DNA of 44,579 nt from DATDCV01 sp036524155 (GTDB lineage: Bacteria; Verrucomicrobiota; Verrucomicrobiia; Limisphaerales; UBA8199), in contig DATDCV010000355.1 of the NCBI GenBank assembly GCA_036524155.1, forward strand, positions 1-44,579, read 5' to 3'. Positions 23,564 to 32,215 of this stretch are shown piece after piece (the stretch's first letter is position 1; every line of letters starts with the position of its first letter). The notes below the pieces were generated by a model that was given only the letters and a program-made list of their open reading frames with translations, searched no databases and was not told where the DNA came from. The translations under genes and the position numbers were made by a program.

Positions 23564-25675
23564 ATGAAAACGATCCTGTCTTCAGCCTTCGCGATTCTGG
23601 CGACACTTACCCTGGTGACCACACCGCCCCGGGCGACGGCGCAGAGCGTTTGGCATAACGCGCTGTCGTTCGACGGCACGAATGATTTCGTCGTGGTGAC
23701 CAACTTTGGCAGTGCGGTGCCGACCAATGAAGTTACGGTGGAGTTCTGGCAGCGCGTGCAGCAGGCGAAGGTGCAAGCCACCTTCAGTCTGGAGCCCGAT
23801 GATCCGGCCAACCGGTTCCTGGCTACGCTCCCGGGGGGACCCGATGGAATGGTCTATTGGGACTTCGGCAACATCAACGCCGACGGCCGGCTTGCTTACC
23901 TGCCTCAGGCGCCGGTCATCGGCACCTGGCAACACTACGCGCTAGTCGCCAAGACTGGCGCCACCGGCTACATGAAGATCTATCGCAACGGTCTCTTGGA
24001 GGCCAGCAAGGCGGGGGCCGGATCTCCTTGCTTCGCCACCCAGGACCTGAACCTCGGAAAGCTCCCCACCGGCTGTTTCCAGGGAGCACTGGACGAGTTC
24101 CGCGTCTGGAACAAGGCGCGCAGCGGCGAAGAAATCGCGAGAGATATGTGGCGGCCCATGACCGGAGCGGAGCCCAACCTGGTCGCCTGTTGGCACTTCG
24201 ACGAGGCCGGCGGAACCATCGCCCACGACTCGACTGCGAATCACTTTGACGGCGTCCTGGTCGGGGGCCCACTTTGGACCGGGTCCACCATCCCCGCACA
24301 GCCGCCGACCCTTGGCCCGGTTCCCAACCAGACCATCACCCAAGGCGCTTCAACCGGCCCGATCCCTCTTCCCATCACCGACGCGGATACGCCCCTCGCC
24401 AACCTCCTGATTATCGCCACACCGCAAAATCCGGTGCTGGTGCCGGATTCACCCTCCGCACTGGTCGTGCGCGGAGGCGACCAGCCAACCCTGGAAGTGA
24501 TTCCCGACCCCGGTTATTCAGGGCAGACGAAGATTGAGGTTCGCATCAGCGACGGGACCTATACCGCCGGCACCAGCTTCGTTTTGACGGTCCAACCGCA
24601 GCCGGAGCTCCGCATCACTGAGTTCAGTCGGCCGGCACCGGCTCAGTTCCGCCTGCAGTTCCTGGACACCGGCACGGGATCGACCAATTACGTCATCGAG
24701 TCCACTCCGGACCTTGCGTCCCCATCCCAGTGGACCAGCCTCACCAACGTGGCGATCCGCCGGCTAGGGAGCAGCAGTTTCGATGCGGACATACTAAATC
24801 CTCCGCCCGGTGGAATTGCGTTTTTCGATATTAGGGGCTTCCCCTCGCCCGTCACGCAGGTCAATTTCAATTCGGCCGGATTCCAGGTTGACGAGGGCGC
24901 GGGCACCGTCTCTCTGGTGCTGCTCTTCAACAAGCCCTTCCTCGGCACGGTTCGCTATTCACTGAGCGGGCCGGACACCAACAGCGTGGAAAACCTCACC
25001 GGCACGCTGGCGGTCTACGGCTCGACGGCGAGCATCCCGCTGACCGTCCGCGACGATGAGAATATCGGCACCCTGAGGTACCTCATCCTGACTCTGGAAG
25101 CCGCCGCAGGCTACTCCGTCGGCGCCTCGGGCTCTTATCGCCTTACAATTCTGGAAGACGACGCGGTGTGGGAAGGCGTCCTCCGGCTCACCAACAACCT
25201 GGCGGCAAGCCGCCCCACCCAGATCATCTACACCAATGGCACCACTAAAACGAACCTGACCTACGTGCCCCTGAGCATGGAAAACTCCATTGACTTCGCC
25301 CTGCGGATCACGCAGGTCGGCGGCACCTCGAAAGGCACGCTCATCGGCGACGGACTGGGCTTTTTTCCGGCGCAGGAGTGGCCCGCGGCCCTCACCTTCA
25401 GTGCCAGTTCGTTCGCGGCCGACGTCGAGAACATTCAGTTTCCATCCGAAACCACTTTGCTGAACACGCCCATCACACTCAGCCTGCGTTTGGTCGCCGG
25501 CAACGCCGATACCCGGACCAACGTGGGTCCCAGGCGTGTAGAGGGAAACGCCACGCTGGTCCTTCGCTCAGGACTCCCCCACCTGCAAACCACCAACTTC
25601 GGCACGTTCCTGCTGTTGAAACCTCCCGTGAGGCCTTCCACGAACCAGGTCCAACTCACTACGACGGCACCCTAA
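23564..25675 (+). CDS. secreted LamG / Calx-beta protein
   Basis: This 703-residue protein has a signal peptide (MKTILSSAFAILATLTLVTT, cleavage near ATAQS). Residues about 30-230 are a LamG lectin domain (ALSFDGTNDFVVVTNF, VTVEFWQRV, QGALDEFRVWNKARSGEEI, ACWHFDEAGG). Residues about 245-345 are an Ig/cadherin-like beta domain (PPTLGPVPNQTITQGAS, ITDADTP). Residues about 350-430 resemble the shared 'Fxl..dtgs.nYvIESTpdL' module. A Calx-beta domain follows (VNFNSAGFQVDEGAGTVSL, LTVRDDENIGTLRYLILTLE). The last about 165 residues are beta-rich and unrecognised. The next gene begins 19 bases later behind AAGGAG, so the two form an operon and are likely exported together. Confidence 0.82.
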   Translation: MKTILSSAFAILATLTLVTTPPRATAQSVWHNALSFDGTNDFVVVTNFGSAVPTNEVTVEFWQRVQQAKVQATFSLEPDDPANRFLATLPGGPDGMVYWDFGNINADGRLAYLPQAPVIGTWQHYALVAKTGATGYMKIYRNGLLEASKAGAGSPCFATQDLNLGKLPTGCFQGALDEFRVWNKARSGEEIARDMWRPMTGAEPNLVACWHFDEAGGTIAHDSTANHFDGVLVGGPLWTGSTIPAQPPTLGPVPNQTITQGASTGPIPLPITDADTPLANLLIIATPQNPVLVPDSPSALVVRGGDQPTLEVIPDPGYSGQTKIEVRISDGTYTAGTSFVLTVQPQPELRITEFSRPAPAQFRLQFLDTGTGSTNYVIESTPDLASPSQWTSLTNVAIRRLGSSSFDADILNPPPGGIAFFDIRGFPSPVTQVNFNSAGFQVDEGAGTVSLVLLFNKPFLGTVRYSLSGPDTNSVENLTGTLAVYGSTASIPLTVRDDENIGTLRYLILTLEAAAGYSVGASGSYRLTILEDDAVWEGVLRLTNNLAASRPTQIIYTNGTTKTNLTYVPLSMENSIDFALRITQVGGTSKGTLIGDGLGFFPAQEWPAALTFSASSFAADVENIQFPSETTLLNTPITLSLRLVAGNADTRTNVGPRRVEGNATLVLRSGLPHLQTTNFGTFLLLKPPVRPSTNQVQLTTTAP

Positions 25676-25694
25676 TCACAGAAGGAGCACGACC

Positions 25695-28600
25695 ATGAAA
25701 ACTCTGAAGCCAAATACCTCCATGAGCTCGCCGGCCCTGGTGATTCTTCTCGGCGTTGCCTGTCTGGGTCTCCCACACGACGCCTGTAGCCAGGGCTCCT
25801 TCCCGATGCACAAAATCGAACTGCTGAAGGCGGCTGGCAACCTCACCGCCGGCGACACCGCCACTGGCGATCGCTTCGGCACAGCGGTGGCCTTACACGG
25901 CGACACCCTGGTGGTGGGCGCAAGCGGCGATGATGACCGCGGTACTGACTCCGGCACCGCGTACATCTTTGTGCGCGCCGGCACGAACTGGGTCCAACAG
26001 GCAAAACTCACCGCTTCAGACGGAGTGGCCGGCGATCAATTCGGTTGTGACGTCGCCGTCAACGGCGACACCGTTGCTGTCGGCGCCTGGTGTCACGCTC
26101 AGTATAGGGGCGCCGTGTATGTCTTTGAGCGCGGGGGGACGAACTGGTACCAGATGGCAAAACTCACCGGACCGGCCGGCTCAGGGGGTTTTGGCGATGC
26201 GATCGCCCTCAGCAGCGATACGCTCGCCGTCGGCGCCTTAGGATCGGGCAAAGGACCAGTTTGTGTCTATGCCCGCTCAGGAACGTCCTGGACCGGGCCA
26301 CAAACGCTAGTTCCAGGCGGTAGCCAGTACCAGGGTGACGGATTCGGACACGCACTCGCCCTCGAGAACAATATACTGGTTGTGGGAGCGCCGTTTGATG
26401 AGTACATTTGTTCGGGCGCCGCGTATGTCTATGCCCGCAACCCGGCCACGGGTATCTGGGGAAAATTCCAGGAGATTTCAGGGCCTGCCACCGAAAACGG
26501 CAATTTTGGCGATTCCATCGCCCTGAGCGGGGGCCAGATCGCGATCGGCAACGGTAATGGCGGGATAGTGATCTTGGCCGCCGGGCTCTGGGGTTTCTAC
26601 TGGCCCCAGCAGACCCTGACCACCGGCGACGGAAGCAGCTCGTTGGCCATGAACGGAAACATACTCGCCGTCTCGACAACGCGAAACCCGCCCAACACCG
26701 ACTTCTCCATGAAAGTGTTCGTGTGGACCGGAAGCACCTGGGAGTTGCACCGCGATTTTACCTATCCTCAAGGCGTCAACTCATGGTCAACGGAGCGCGC
26801 TGCCGCAAGCGGCGAAGCCATCGCTGGTGGCGCCGATGCTGGCCAATGCGTCTACATCTTCGCACCGCTTTACGACAACGAGGCCGAGGTCGTCAGTTAT
26901 GTCAGGAGGTACCTTTATATTACCGACGCAGCTGCTTCCCGCTATTTCGATCCCTGGCAAGCGGCCTTTGTCTACAAACAGAAATTATATGGTCCGGGTA
27001 CCAACTCCGCCGGCGCCGAAGTCATCCGCCAGCAGTTTGAGCACATCACCGATTACTATGGCAACGCTCAAAGACAACGCGCCGCCGAAGCCGAAAGCGA
27101 GCTCAGGAAAGGTCTCGCGTTTAATCCCGGCAGCGACATCCTCGGGCACCTCCTGCTTGACATCTACTATGACCGGACCCTGGCTGAAACCGTTCTCGCC
27201 CGGGAAACCCTCGAAAAAGCGGAGCGCGCGCGGTTCGGCGGGCCCGGCCTGACCATCGCACCACCTCCGGAACCCGGCAAATTTGTTATCGAGAATGAAC
27301 TCGCCGCTTACGATGGCGTCCTGCGCACCAACCGCTTTGCCCTCTCGAATTACCTGACCCTCCTGCAAAGTCCCGAGGATAGCGCCATTTTCCGCCGACT
27401 CGTTCCCGCGCGCGGCCTGGAAGTCGCCACCTACGCCGTCACCAACGCGGGTGTCGTGACGACCGTCCCTGTCACCACGGGTGATCCCGCCCTCTTCTCC
27501 GGCTACAAGGACCTCGTCTTGCTCTATGAACTGCTCGGCGACTACGGCCAAAGCGGCGCCGCGCTCGCCCGCCTCCACCTCGCCAACGGAAATCAAGACG
27601 GCGCCACCCGGTTGCTCTCCGCCACCCGGCAATTCCTCTCCGTGCAGAGTTCCCTCCTCCAGGGGCAGTTCCCCGACCTCGCGCCGCCGGCGGACGACCC
27701 CTCGGGCCTGGCCCAGGCGGTCGCGGCGGTCAACGACAGTTTGTCCGACCTCGAAGACCTTCGCCAAAACATCCGCGGTAATATTAACCTGCTCGGCTTC
27801 GCCGACGACTTCCTGTTGTTAATCAAAAAAGGTGACGACACCGATTCCTTCGACACCCTTAGAAAATACCTGGATCCGGACGCCCCGGGCCTTACCCCTT
27901 TGCTGAGCGCCCGCGTCGAGCTCAATTGGCTCCAGGATCACTACGCGACGTACCGCTCCTGCCTGGACGAACTCGCCGAGCAACTTTCAGACTCCAGCAT
28001 CACCTACAATGACCGCCTCCGCGACATTGTGGGCGTCTTCCCCGACGACCCGCGCTACACGGACGATCCCGGCGCGAACCCCGGCAGCGACCTTTACCAG
28101 CAACAAGTCGCGACCGATGCTGCTCGCCTGCGGATTCTCCGGAACAGCACTGAAATCGAGAACCTGCAAAAGCAAGTGCAGATTGAACTCTCCAAGGCGG
28201 CGGCCATCTCCAACGTGATGATCCACTACGGGAACCAGCGCGCTAACATCACCGAAGCCATCGGCCATATCAGCGCCGCCCAGGAAGGTGTGAAGGCGAT
28301 GGCTGAGGCGAAAGATCCGTTCACTCTGCTGTTCAACGGGTTGGTCCAGGCTGGTGGCGAGGAAGCCAAGGGCCAGTTGGAAGCCGAGAAGGAGCGCTGT
28401 GCCGCCCTCGAACAAGCCACCATTGTTGGCATCGAAACGGACGCCACCGTCAAGACCCTTCTCCTCAACATGAACATCCTCCTGATCGACTCGCAGGAGG
28501 CCGCCCTCACCCTGCGGCAGGAGCTTGGTCGCCTCGAAGGCCTCCTGCGCGAGAAGAAAGACCTTGAACGCAAGCTCGCCCAGCGCGATAGCCGCCTCGC

Positions 28601-29585
28601 TCGCCGTTACTTCGCCGACCCTGTCCACCGCCTCAGCGTCCAGGCGGGCATGATCCGCGCCAACCTCGCCTTCGAAAGGGCCCGGCAATATCTCTTTTTC
28701 ATGAGCCGCGCGCTCGAATACAAGTGGAACAAGAAAGCCTGGTCGGCGAAAGACAGCTACAATCGTACACACCAGTCTGCCACTCTCTTCAAGCTGCGCA
28801 ACGCCCGCGAGTTGGAGGACTTTTACCAGGTGATGTGCTTCTATGACACAAATCCCGACTTCAGCTACAGCCCCACACCCATGACGGATTGGTTCTCTGT
28901 ACGCGAGGATTTCTTCGGCTTTCAACGCACCAACCGGTTGGGCCAAATCCTCTACTACACCGACCCCGTCTCCGGCGAAAAGCTCACCGCCGTCCAGGCT
29001 TTCCGCCGGCAACTCCATCGACTGCACAGCGACGCCGATAAGCTCATCACGCTCGAACTCAGCACGGTCCGCGAAATCCCCGGCGGCACCTTCTTCCGCG
29101 GCCCTCGTTTCCTGGCCAACGGCACCATGTGGAGCAAAGGCTATTTCATGGACAAGATCGACTCGGTCATGATCAACCTCCCCGGCTCTCACACCCTTGG
29201 CTACTCCAGAGTCACCGGCCAGATCACTTACGGCGGCACCAGCTTCCTCCGTAACTTCTCCCCGGGCCAACTCGACCCCGAACGCCAGGACCGTTTGCGC
29301 CACGAAATGACCGCCTACGACACCCGTCACTGGTTCTACGATTTGAACACTGACACCTGGGAATCTACCGAGGCCCAAAGCGTGCCTATCGTCATGCAAC
29401 TCAGCCCCGATCCTCGTGTCCCCAACGAAGTCCTCAAAAACCGTTCCTTCAAAGAGCGTGGCGTCGCCGCCTCTCGCTGGACTCTCCTCATCCCCACCTG
29501 GGAAGGCACCACCCAGTTACTCGATATCGACGAACTGGACGACATCGAACTCCTCTTCGAACACCACGCCATGGAACGTCCCTGA
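25695..29585 (+). CDS. exported FG-GAP propeller protein with TcA-toxin-like C-terminus
   Basis: This 1296-residue protein has a signal peptide (residues 1-33). Residues about 45-390 are FG-GAP propeller blades (GDRFGTAVALHGDTLVVGAS, WVQQAKLTASDGVAGDQFG) of the same type as the divergent neighbour. From about 390 a mostly helical region follows, with TPR-like pieces (ELRKGLAFNPGSDILGHLLL). Long charged helices at about 820-1010 (ENLQKQVQIELSKAAAISN, LEGLLREKKDLERKLAQRD) resemble coiled coils. The last 170 residues read like the TcB-binding end of Tc-toxin A subunits: GYFMDKIDSVMINLPG, ITYGGTSFLRNF, ASRWTLLIPTW and IDELDDIELLFEHHAMER match the order 'HYxRRIKSVSVSIP', 'SxWRLELP', 'ISDVILHLRYTARxG'. 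The likeness is by eye and remote. No TcB/TcC gene is in the window. Start ATG 25695 has AAGGAG at good spacing. Confidence 0.85.
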   Translation: MKTLKPNTSMSSPALVILLGVACLGLPHDACSQGSFPMHKIELLKAAGNLTAGDTATGDRFGTAVALHGDTLVVGASGDDDRGTDSGTAYIFVRAGTNWVQQAKLTASDGVAGDQFGCDVAVNGDTVAVGAWCHAQYRGAVYVFERGGTNWYQMAKLTGPAGSGGFGDAIALSSDTLAVGALGSGKGPVCVYARSGTSWTGPQTLVPGGSQYQGDGFGHALALENNILVVGAPFDEYICSGAAYVYARNPATGIWGKFQEISGPATENGNFGDSIALSGGQIAIGNGNGGIVILAAGLWGFYWPQQTLTTGDGSSSLAMNGNILAVSTTRNPPNTDFSMKVFVWTGSTWELHRDFTYPQGVNSWSTERAAASGEAIAGGADAGQCVYIFAPLYDNEAEVVSYVRRYLYITDAAASRYFDPWQAAFVYKQKLYGPGTNSAGAEVIRQQFEHITDYYGNAQRQRAAEAESELRKGLAFNPGSDILGHLLLDIYYDRTLAETVLARETLEKAERARFGGPGLTIAPPPEPGKFVIENELAAYDGVLRTNRFALSNYLTLLQSPEDSAIFRRLVPARGLEVATYAVTNAGVVTTVPVTTGDPALFSGYKDLVLLYELLGDYGQSGAALARLHLANGNQDGATRLLSATRQFLSVQSSLLQGQFPDLAPPADDPSGLAQAVAAVNDSLSDLEDLRQNIRGNINLLGFADDFLLLIKKGDDTDSFDTLRKYLDPDAPGLTPLLSARVELNWLQDHYATYRSCLDELAEQLSDSSITYNDRLRDIVGVFPDDPRYTDDPGANPGSDLYQQQVATDAARLRILRNSTEIENLQKQVQIELSKAAAISNVMIHYGNQRANITEAIGHISAAQEGVKAMAEAKDPFTLLFNGLVQAGGEEAKGQLEAEKERCAALEQATIVGIETDATVKTLLLNMNILLIDSQEAALTLRQELGRLEGLLREKKDLERKLAQRDSRLARRYFADPVHRLSVQAGMIRANLAFERARQYLFFMSRALEYKWNKKAWSAKDSYNRTHQSATLFKLRNARELEDFYQVMCFYDTNPDFSYSPTPMTDWFSVREDFFGFQRTNRLGQILYYTDPVSGEKLTAVQAFRRQLHRLHSDADKLITLELSTVREIPGGTFFRGPRFLANGTMWSKGYFMDKIDSVMINLPGSHTLGYSRVTGQITYGGTSFLRNFSPGQLDPERQDRLRHEMTAYDTRHWFYDLNTDTWESTEAQSVPIVMQLSPDPRVPNEVLKNRSFKERGVAASRWTLLIPTWEGTTQLLDIDELDDIELLFEHHAMERP

Positions 29586-29695
29586 TGTTGTCGACGCCAC
29601 GGGCAAACCCGGGTGGATTGGAAGCGATCCCTCTTTGCGTCCGCATCAACCTTCGGTGCGTGGTTGCTGGCCGGTGGTCCACGGCCTGCAGCCCT

Positions 29696-29890
29696 GATCA
29701 ATTCCGAAAAGGTGCCACACGGTTGCTGACAACGCTGCAAGCGGCTCGCGCGAAGGTGTCCGTCGAGACCGAATAGACCATCGGGCAGGAAGCAGTGCCC
29801 GGGGATATCCCTCCTGAAGCCTGCAATCCCGGGTGGCAGGAACTGCTCACGCTTTTGGAAAAACTCGTCGAAGCGGATATCCCCGCTTGA
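29696..29890 (+). pseudogene. possible gene remnant split by an in-frame stop
   Basis: In one frame the sequence reads DQFRKGATRLLTTLQAARAK, then a TAG at 29774-29776, then 37 codons (GQEAVPGDIPPEACNPGW, QELLTLLEKLVEADIPA) to a TGA at 29888-29890. The second part has a protein-like amphipathic pattern. I do not recognise the family. It may be chance. Confidence 0.2.
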
Positions 29891-30088
29891 GCTTCAACTC
29901 GCGCGCCGGAGCAATGCCTTGAGGCGCCGTGCTGGTCTCTTCTTGCTCGACTGAGAACCCGATGTCCCGCGGTACTCTTTGCCGATTATTCGTTCACCTT
30001 CGCCTAGCCAATTACTCCATCGCGCATCGAAACAATGCGACCTGGGGTCCCCGGGGCCATCCGGAAGTCTCGGGTCCTTCTTAACGCA

Positions 30089-30117
30089 TTGACATTCCCA
30101 AGGGGTGTATGGACACT
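30089..30117 (+). promoter_or_regulatory. sigma-70-type promoter for the beta-helix gene
   Basis: TTGACA (30089-30094), a 17-base spacer and GACACT (30112-30117) form a good -35/-10 pair. It would give a leader of about 70 bases before ATG 30194. The start of the spacer (ttccc) and the end of the -10 resemble the candidate at 43739-43766. Confidence 0.5.
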
Positions 30118-30193
30118 TTCCGCCAGTGGCAGCCGCAAGGTGTACAAAGGCCTGCGGGCGGAATCTTCAAACAAGCTGAACTGGGTAATTGCA

Positions 30194-31321
30194 ATGAGCA
30201 TTAGAAACTTCCTTCCTGGCGCTTTGCTGGTTCTCTTGATCGGGCCTGTTCTCTGGCCCCCGCTATCTACGCGAGGGCAGGGCGCTTTGACACCGCCTGG
30301 TCCACCGGGACCGACCATGAAAACGCTGGCGCAGATCGAGCCACGCACGCCAGTCGGCGCGGAAACGACTCCTGGTGGTGCGTCCTCGCTGTACTCCATC
30401 ACCCAGCCCGGGGCCCACTATCTGACCGCTAATGTGCTGGGGGTGACAAACCGGTACGGCATCGCAATAGACGCGGACAACGTGACGCTCGACCTAAACG
30501 GGTTCGCGCTGATCGGGGTTACTAACTCACGCGCGGGCATTATTATCATGAATACTTCCAGCAACATTTGCGTGCGGAACGGAGCGATCCAGGGTTGGGG
30601 GGGCGCGGGCATGTACATGGGCTCCGGGTACGGGTGTATTTACGAGGGTCTGCGGCTGTCAGGCAATGGAGCAGAAGGTTTGCGCGCGGGGCTCGTCAGC
30701 GTGGTCAAGGCCTGCACCGCGATTGGCAACAGCGGCGTCGGGATTAGTGCCAGCATGGGGAGCGTGGTGACCGGTTGCGCCATGCGTAACAACGCCGGGC
30801 ACGGTCTGCTGGCCAGCAACTCGGGGGTCCTGGTCAGCGAATGCAATAGCCTGGAGAACGGGGGCGACGGGTTTCATGGGGCCACGAGTGTCTCGTACAA
30901 GCATTGTTTCGCCCGGGGCAACGACGGCCATGGGTTCTATGCGGATACGGGGAGCAGTTTTCTGGAATGTCAGGCCTCGGTGAACGGAACGAATGGCATT
31001 CACGCGCGCGCCAGGAGTTTTGTGCTGCACAACGACTGCAGCAACAACAGCGCGGCCGGCATCGCTGTGGATGCCGACGCCTCCCGCATTGAAGCCAACA
31101 CTGTGACCGGGAACACGGGTCCCGGCATCAAGGTGAACGGCACAGTGAACCTGATCATACAAAACAGCGCCCGCGGGAACGGCGGCACCGGCAACTACGA
31201 CATTGTGAGCGGGAACCGCGTCGGGATCATCGTCATTCCGACTGTGAGCGGTGCCATCACGGGAAACGGGCCCGGGTTCGGTTTGGGAACGACCGATCCC
31301 TGGGCTAATTTCGCCTTCTGA
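30194..31321 (+). CDS. secreted right-handed parallel beta-helix protein
   Basis: This 375-residue protein starts MSIRNFLPGALLVLLIGPVL, a signal peptide, followed by a Pro/Gly-rich stretch and TLAQIEPRTPVGAE, a phrase common in verrucomicrobial beta-helix paralogs. The body is a run of about 22-residue coils (ITQPGAHYLTANVLG, DNVTLDLNGFALIGVTNS, CTAIGNSGVGISASMGSV, CAMRNNAGHGLLASNSG) with the pectate-lyase-like stacking of N and G. This fold often belongs to polysaccharide-active enzymes or surface proteins; I see no catalytic motif, so no activity is assigned. The frame is open upstream to 30035, but ATG 30194 precedes the signal peptide and lies behind the promoter. The next gene starts 24 bases after its stop. 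Confidence 0.82.
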   Translation: MSIRNFLPGALLVLLIGPVLWPPLSTRGQGALTPPGPPGPTMKTLAQIEPRTPVGAETTPGGASSLYSITQPGAHYLTANVLGVTNRYGIAIDADNVTLDLNGFALIGVTNSRAGIIIMNTSSNICVRNGAIQGWGGAGMYMGSGYGCIYEGLRLSGNGAEGLRAGLVSVVKACTAIGNSGVGISASMGSVVTGCAMRNNAGHGLLASNSGVLVSECNSLENGGDGFHGATSVSYKHCFARGNDGHGFYADTGSSFLECQASVNGTNGIHARARSFVLHNDCSNNSAAGIAVDADASRIEANTVTGNTGPGIKVNGTVNLIIQNSARGNGGTGNYDIVSGNRVGIIVIPTVSGAITGNGPGFGLGTTDPWANFAF

Positions 31322-31345
31322 ATCAGGAGGGCTGGCGCTCCATCT

Positions 31346-32215
31346 ATGACAACGAGAAACTTGCTCTGGGCAACTGGCCTTGTGGCCGCCGTAACGCTTT
31401 GGCCTTCGGCGGGCATTTTTGGGGCCAGCACGATCGACCCTGCCAACCGCTACGCGTGGGGGGCCAATCTGGGCTGGATAGACTGGCAGGGCGACGGCGC
31501 CAATGGCGCGGTCATTGGCGAATACGTCTGCGCGGGCTTCATTTATGCGGCGAACGTGGGATGGATCAGCCTGGGCGCCGGCACCCCGGCGAACCTCATC
31601 CAATACCAAAACAACTCCGTTGCCGATTACGGCGTTAACCGGGATCGACTCGGCAATCTCCGAGGTTACGCCTACGGCGCGAACATTGGCTGGATTGCCT
31701 TCGAGAACAGCGGTGAGCCGAAAGTCGATTTAGTTTCGGGCAAGTTAACCGGTTACGCATGGAGCGCCAACTGTGGCTGGATCAGCCTCAGCAATGCGGT
31801 CGCTTACGTGCAGACTGACTCGCTGGCACCCGGCGTGGACCTTGACGAAGACGGCATTGCTGACGCGTGGGAGCTATCCTACACCAACTCCGTCGCGGCG
31901 TTCACCGCCACCAGCGACACGGACGCGGACGGAAGCACGGATCGGGAGGAGTACATCTCAGGGACGGATCCGCTCGACCCGGCAGATAATTTGCGCATTG
32001 TCTCGTTCACACGTGAGGGCACCTACAACCTCATCGAGTGGACGAGCAAGCCGGACCGCCTTTACCGGGTGGAACGGCGCCCGGCCCTCGATCCGGTGTC
32101 GCCATGGGAGCTGTATCTGAGTTATGACACGCTCAATTGGACCGGCGTCGGCTTTGACAGCACGGCACGACAGTATTTTTACCGCGTCCGGGCCCTCCGG
32201 CCGCTGATGCCTTGA
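31346..32215 (+). CDS. secreted protein with GANxGWI repeats and calcium-type repeats
   Basis: This 289-residue protein has a signal peptide (residues 1-27). Then come at least four copies of an aromatic motif: YAWGANLGWIDW, YAANVGWISLG, YAYGANIGWIAFEN and YAWSANCGWISLSN, spaced about 28-44 residues. A calcium-binding thrombospondin type 3-like segment follows (DLDEDGIADAWE, DTDADGSTDREEYISGTDP), then a C-terminal domain (YNLIEWTSKPDRLYRVE, ending YFYRVRALRP) of the shared type. Aromatic GW repeats suggest binding to a wall or sugar polymer, but this is inference. It lies 24 bases after the beta-helix gene, with AGGAGG about 15 bases before the ATG, and ends at a strong hairpin. Confidence 0.78.
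   Translation: MTTRNLLWATGLVAAVTLWPSAGIFGASTIDPANRYAWGANLGWIDWQGDGANGAVIGEYVCAGFIYAANVGWISLGAGTPANLIQYQNNSVADYGVNRDRLGNLRGYAYGANIGWIAFENSGEPKVDLVSGKLTGYAWSANCGWISLSNAVAYVQTDSLAPGVDLDEDGIADAWELSYTNSVAAFTATSDTDADGSTDREEYISGTDPLDPADNLRIVSFTREGTYNLIEWTSKPDRLYRVERRPALDPVSPWELYLSYDTLNWTGVGFDSTARQYFYRVRALRPLMP

Larger units (their letters stand above)
29586..30193. other. intergenic region with a gene remnant and a promoter
   Basis: About 600 bases follow the Tc-like gene. An ATG overlaps its stop (TGATG at 29583-29587) and opens a 63-codon frame that does not look like a functional protein. A short protein-like remnant (29696-29890) and a promoter (30089-30117) are listed separately. I see nothing else supported. 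Confidence 0.45.

Noticed and set aside
27987..29399. A 470-codon minus frame opposite the Tc-like gene
   Set aside because: The plus-strand protein is continuous with recognisable domains, while the antisense product is a mirror of its codon pattern with no family features.
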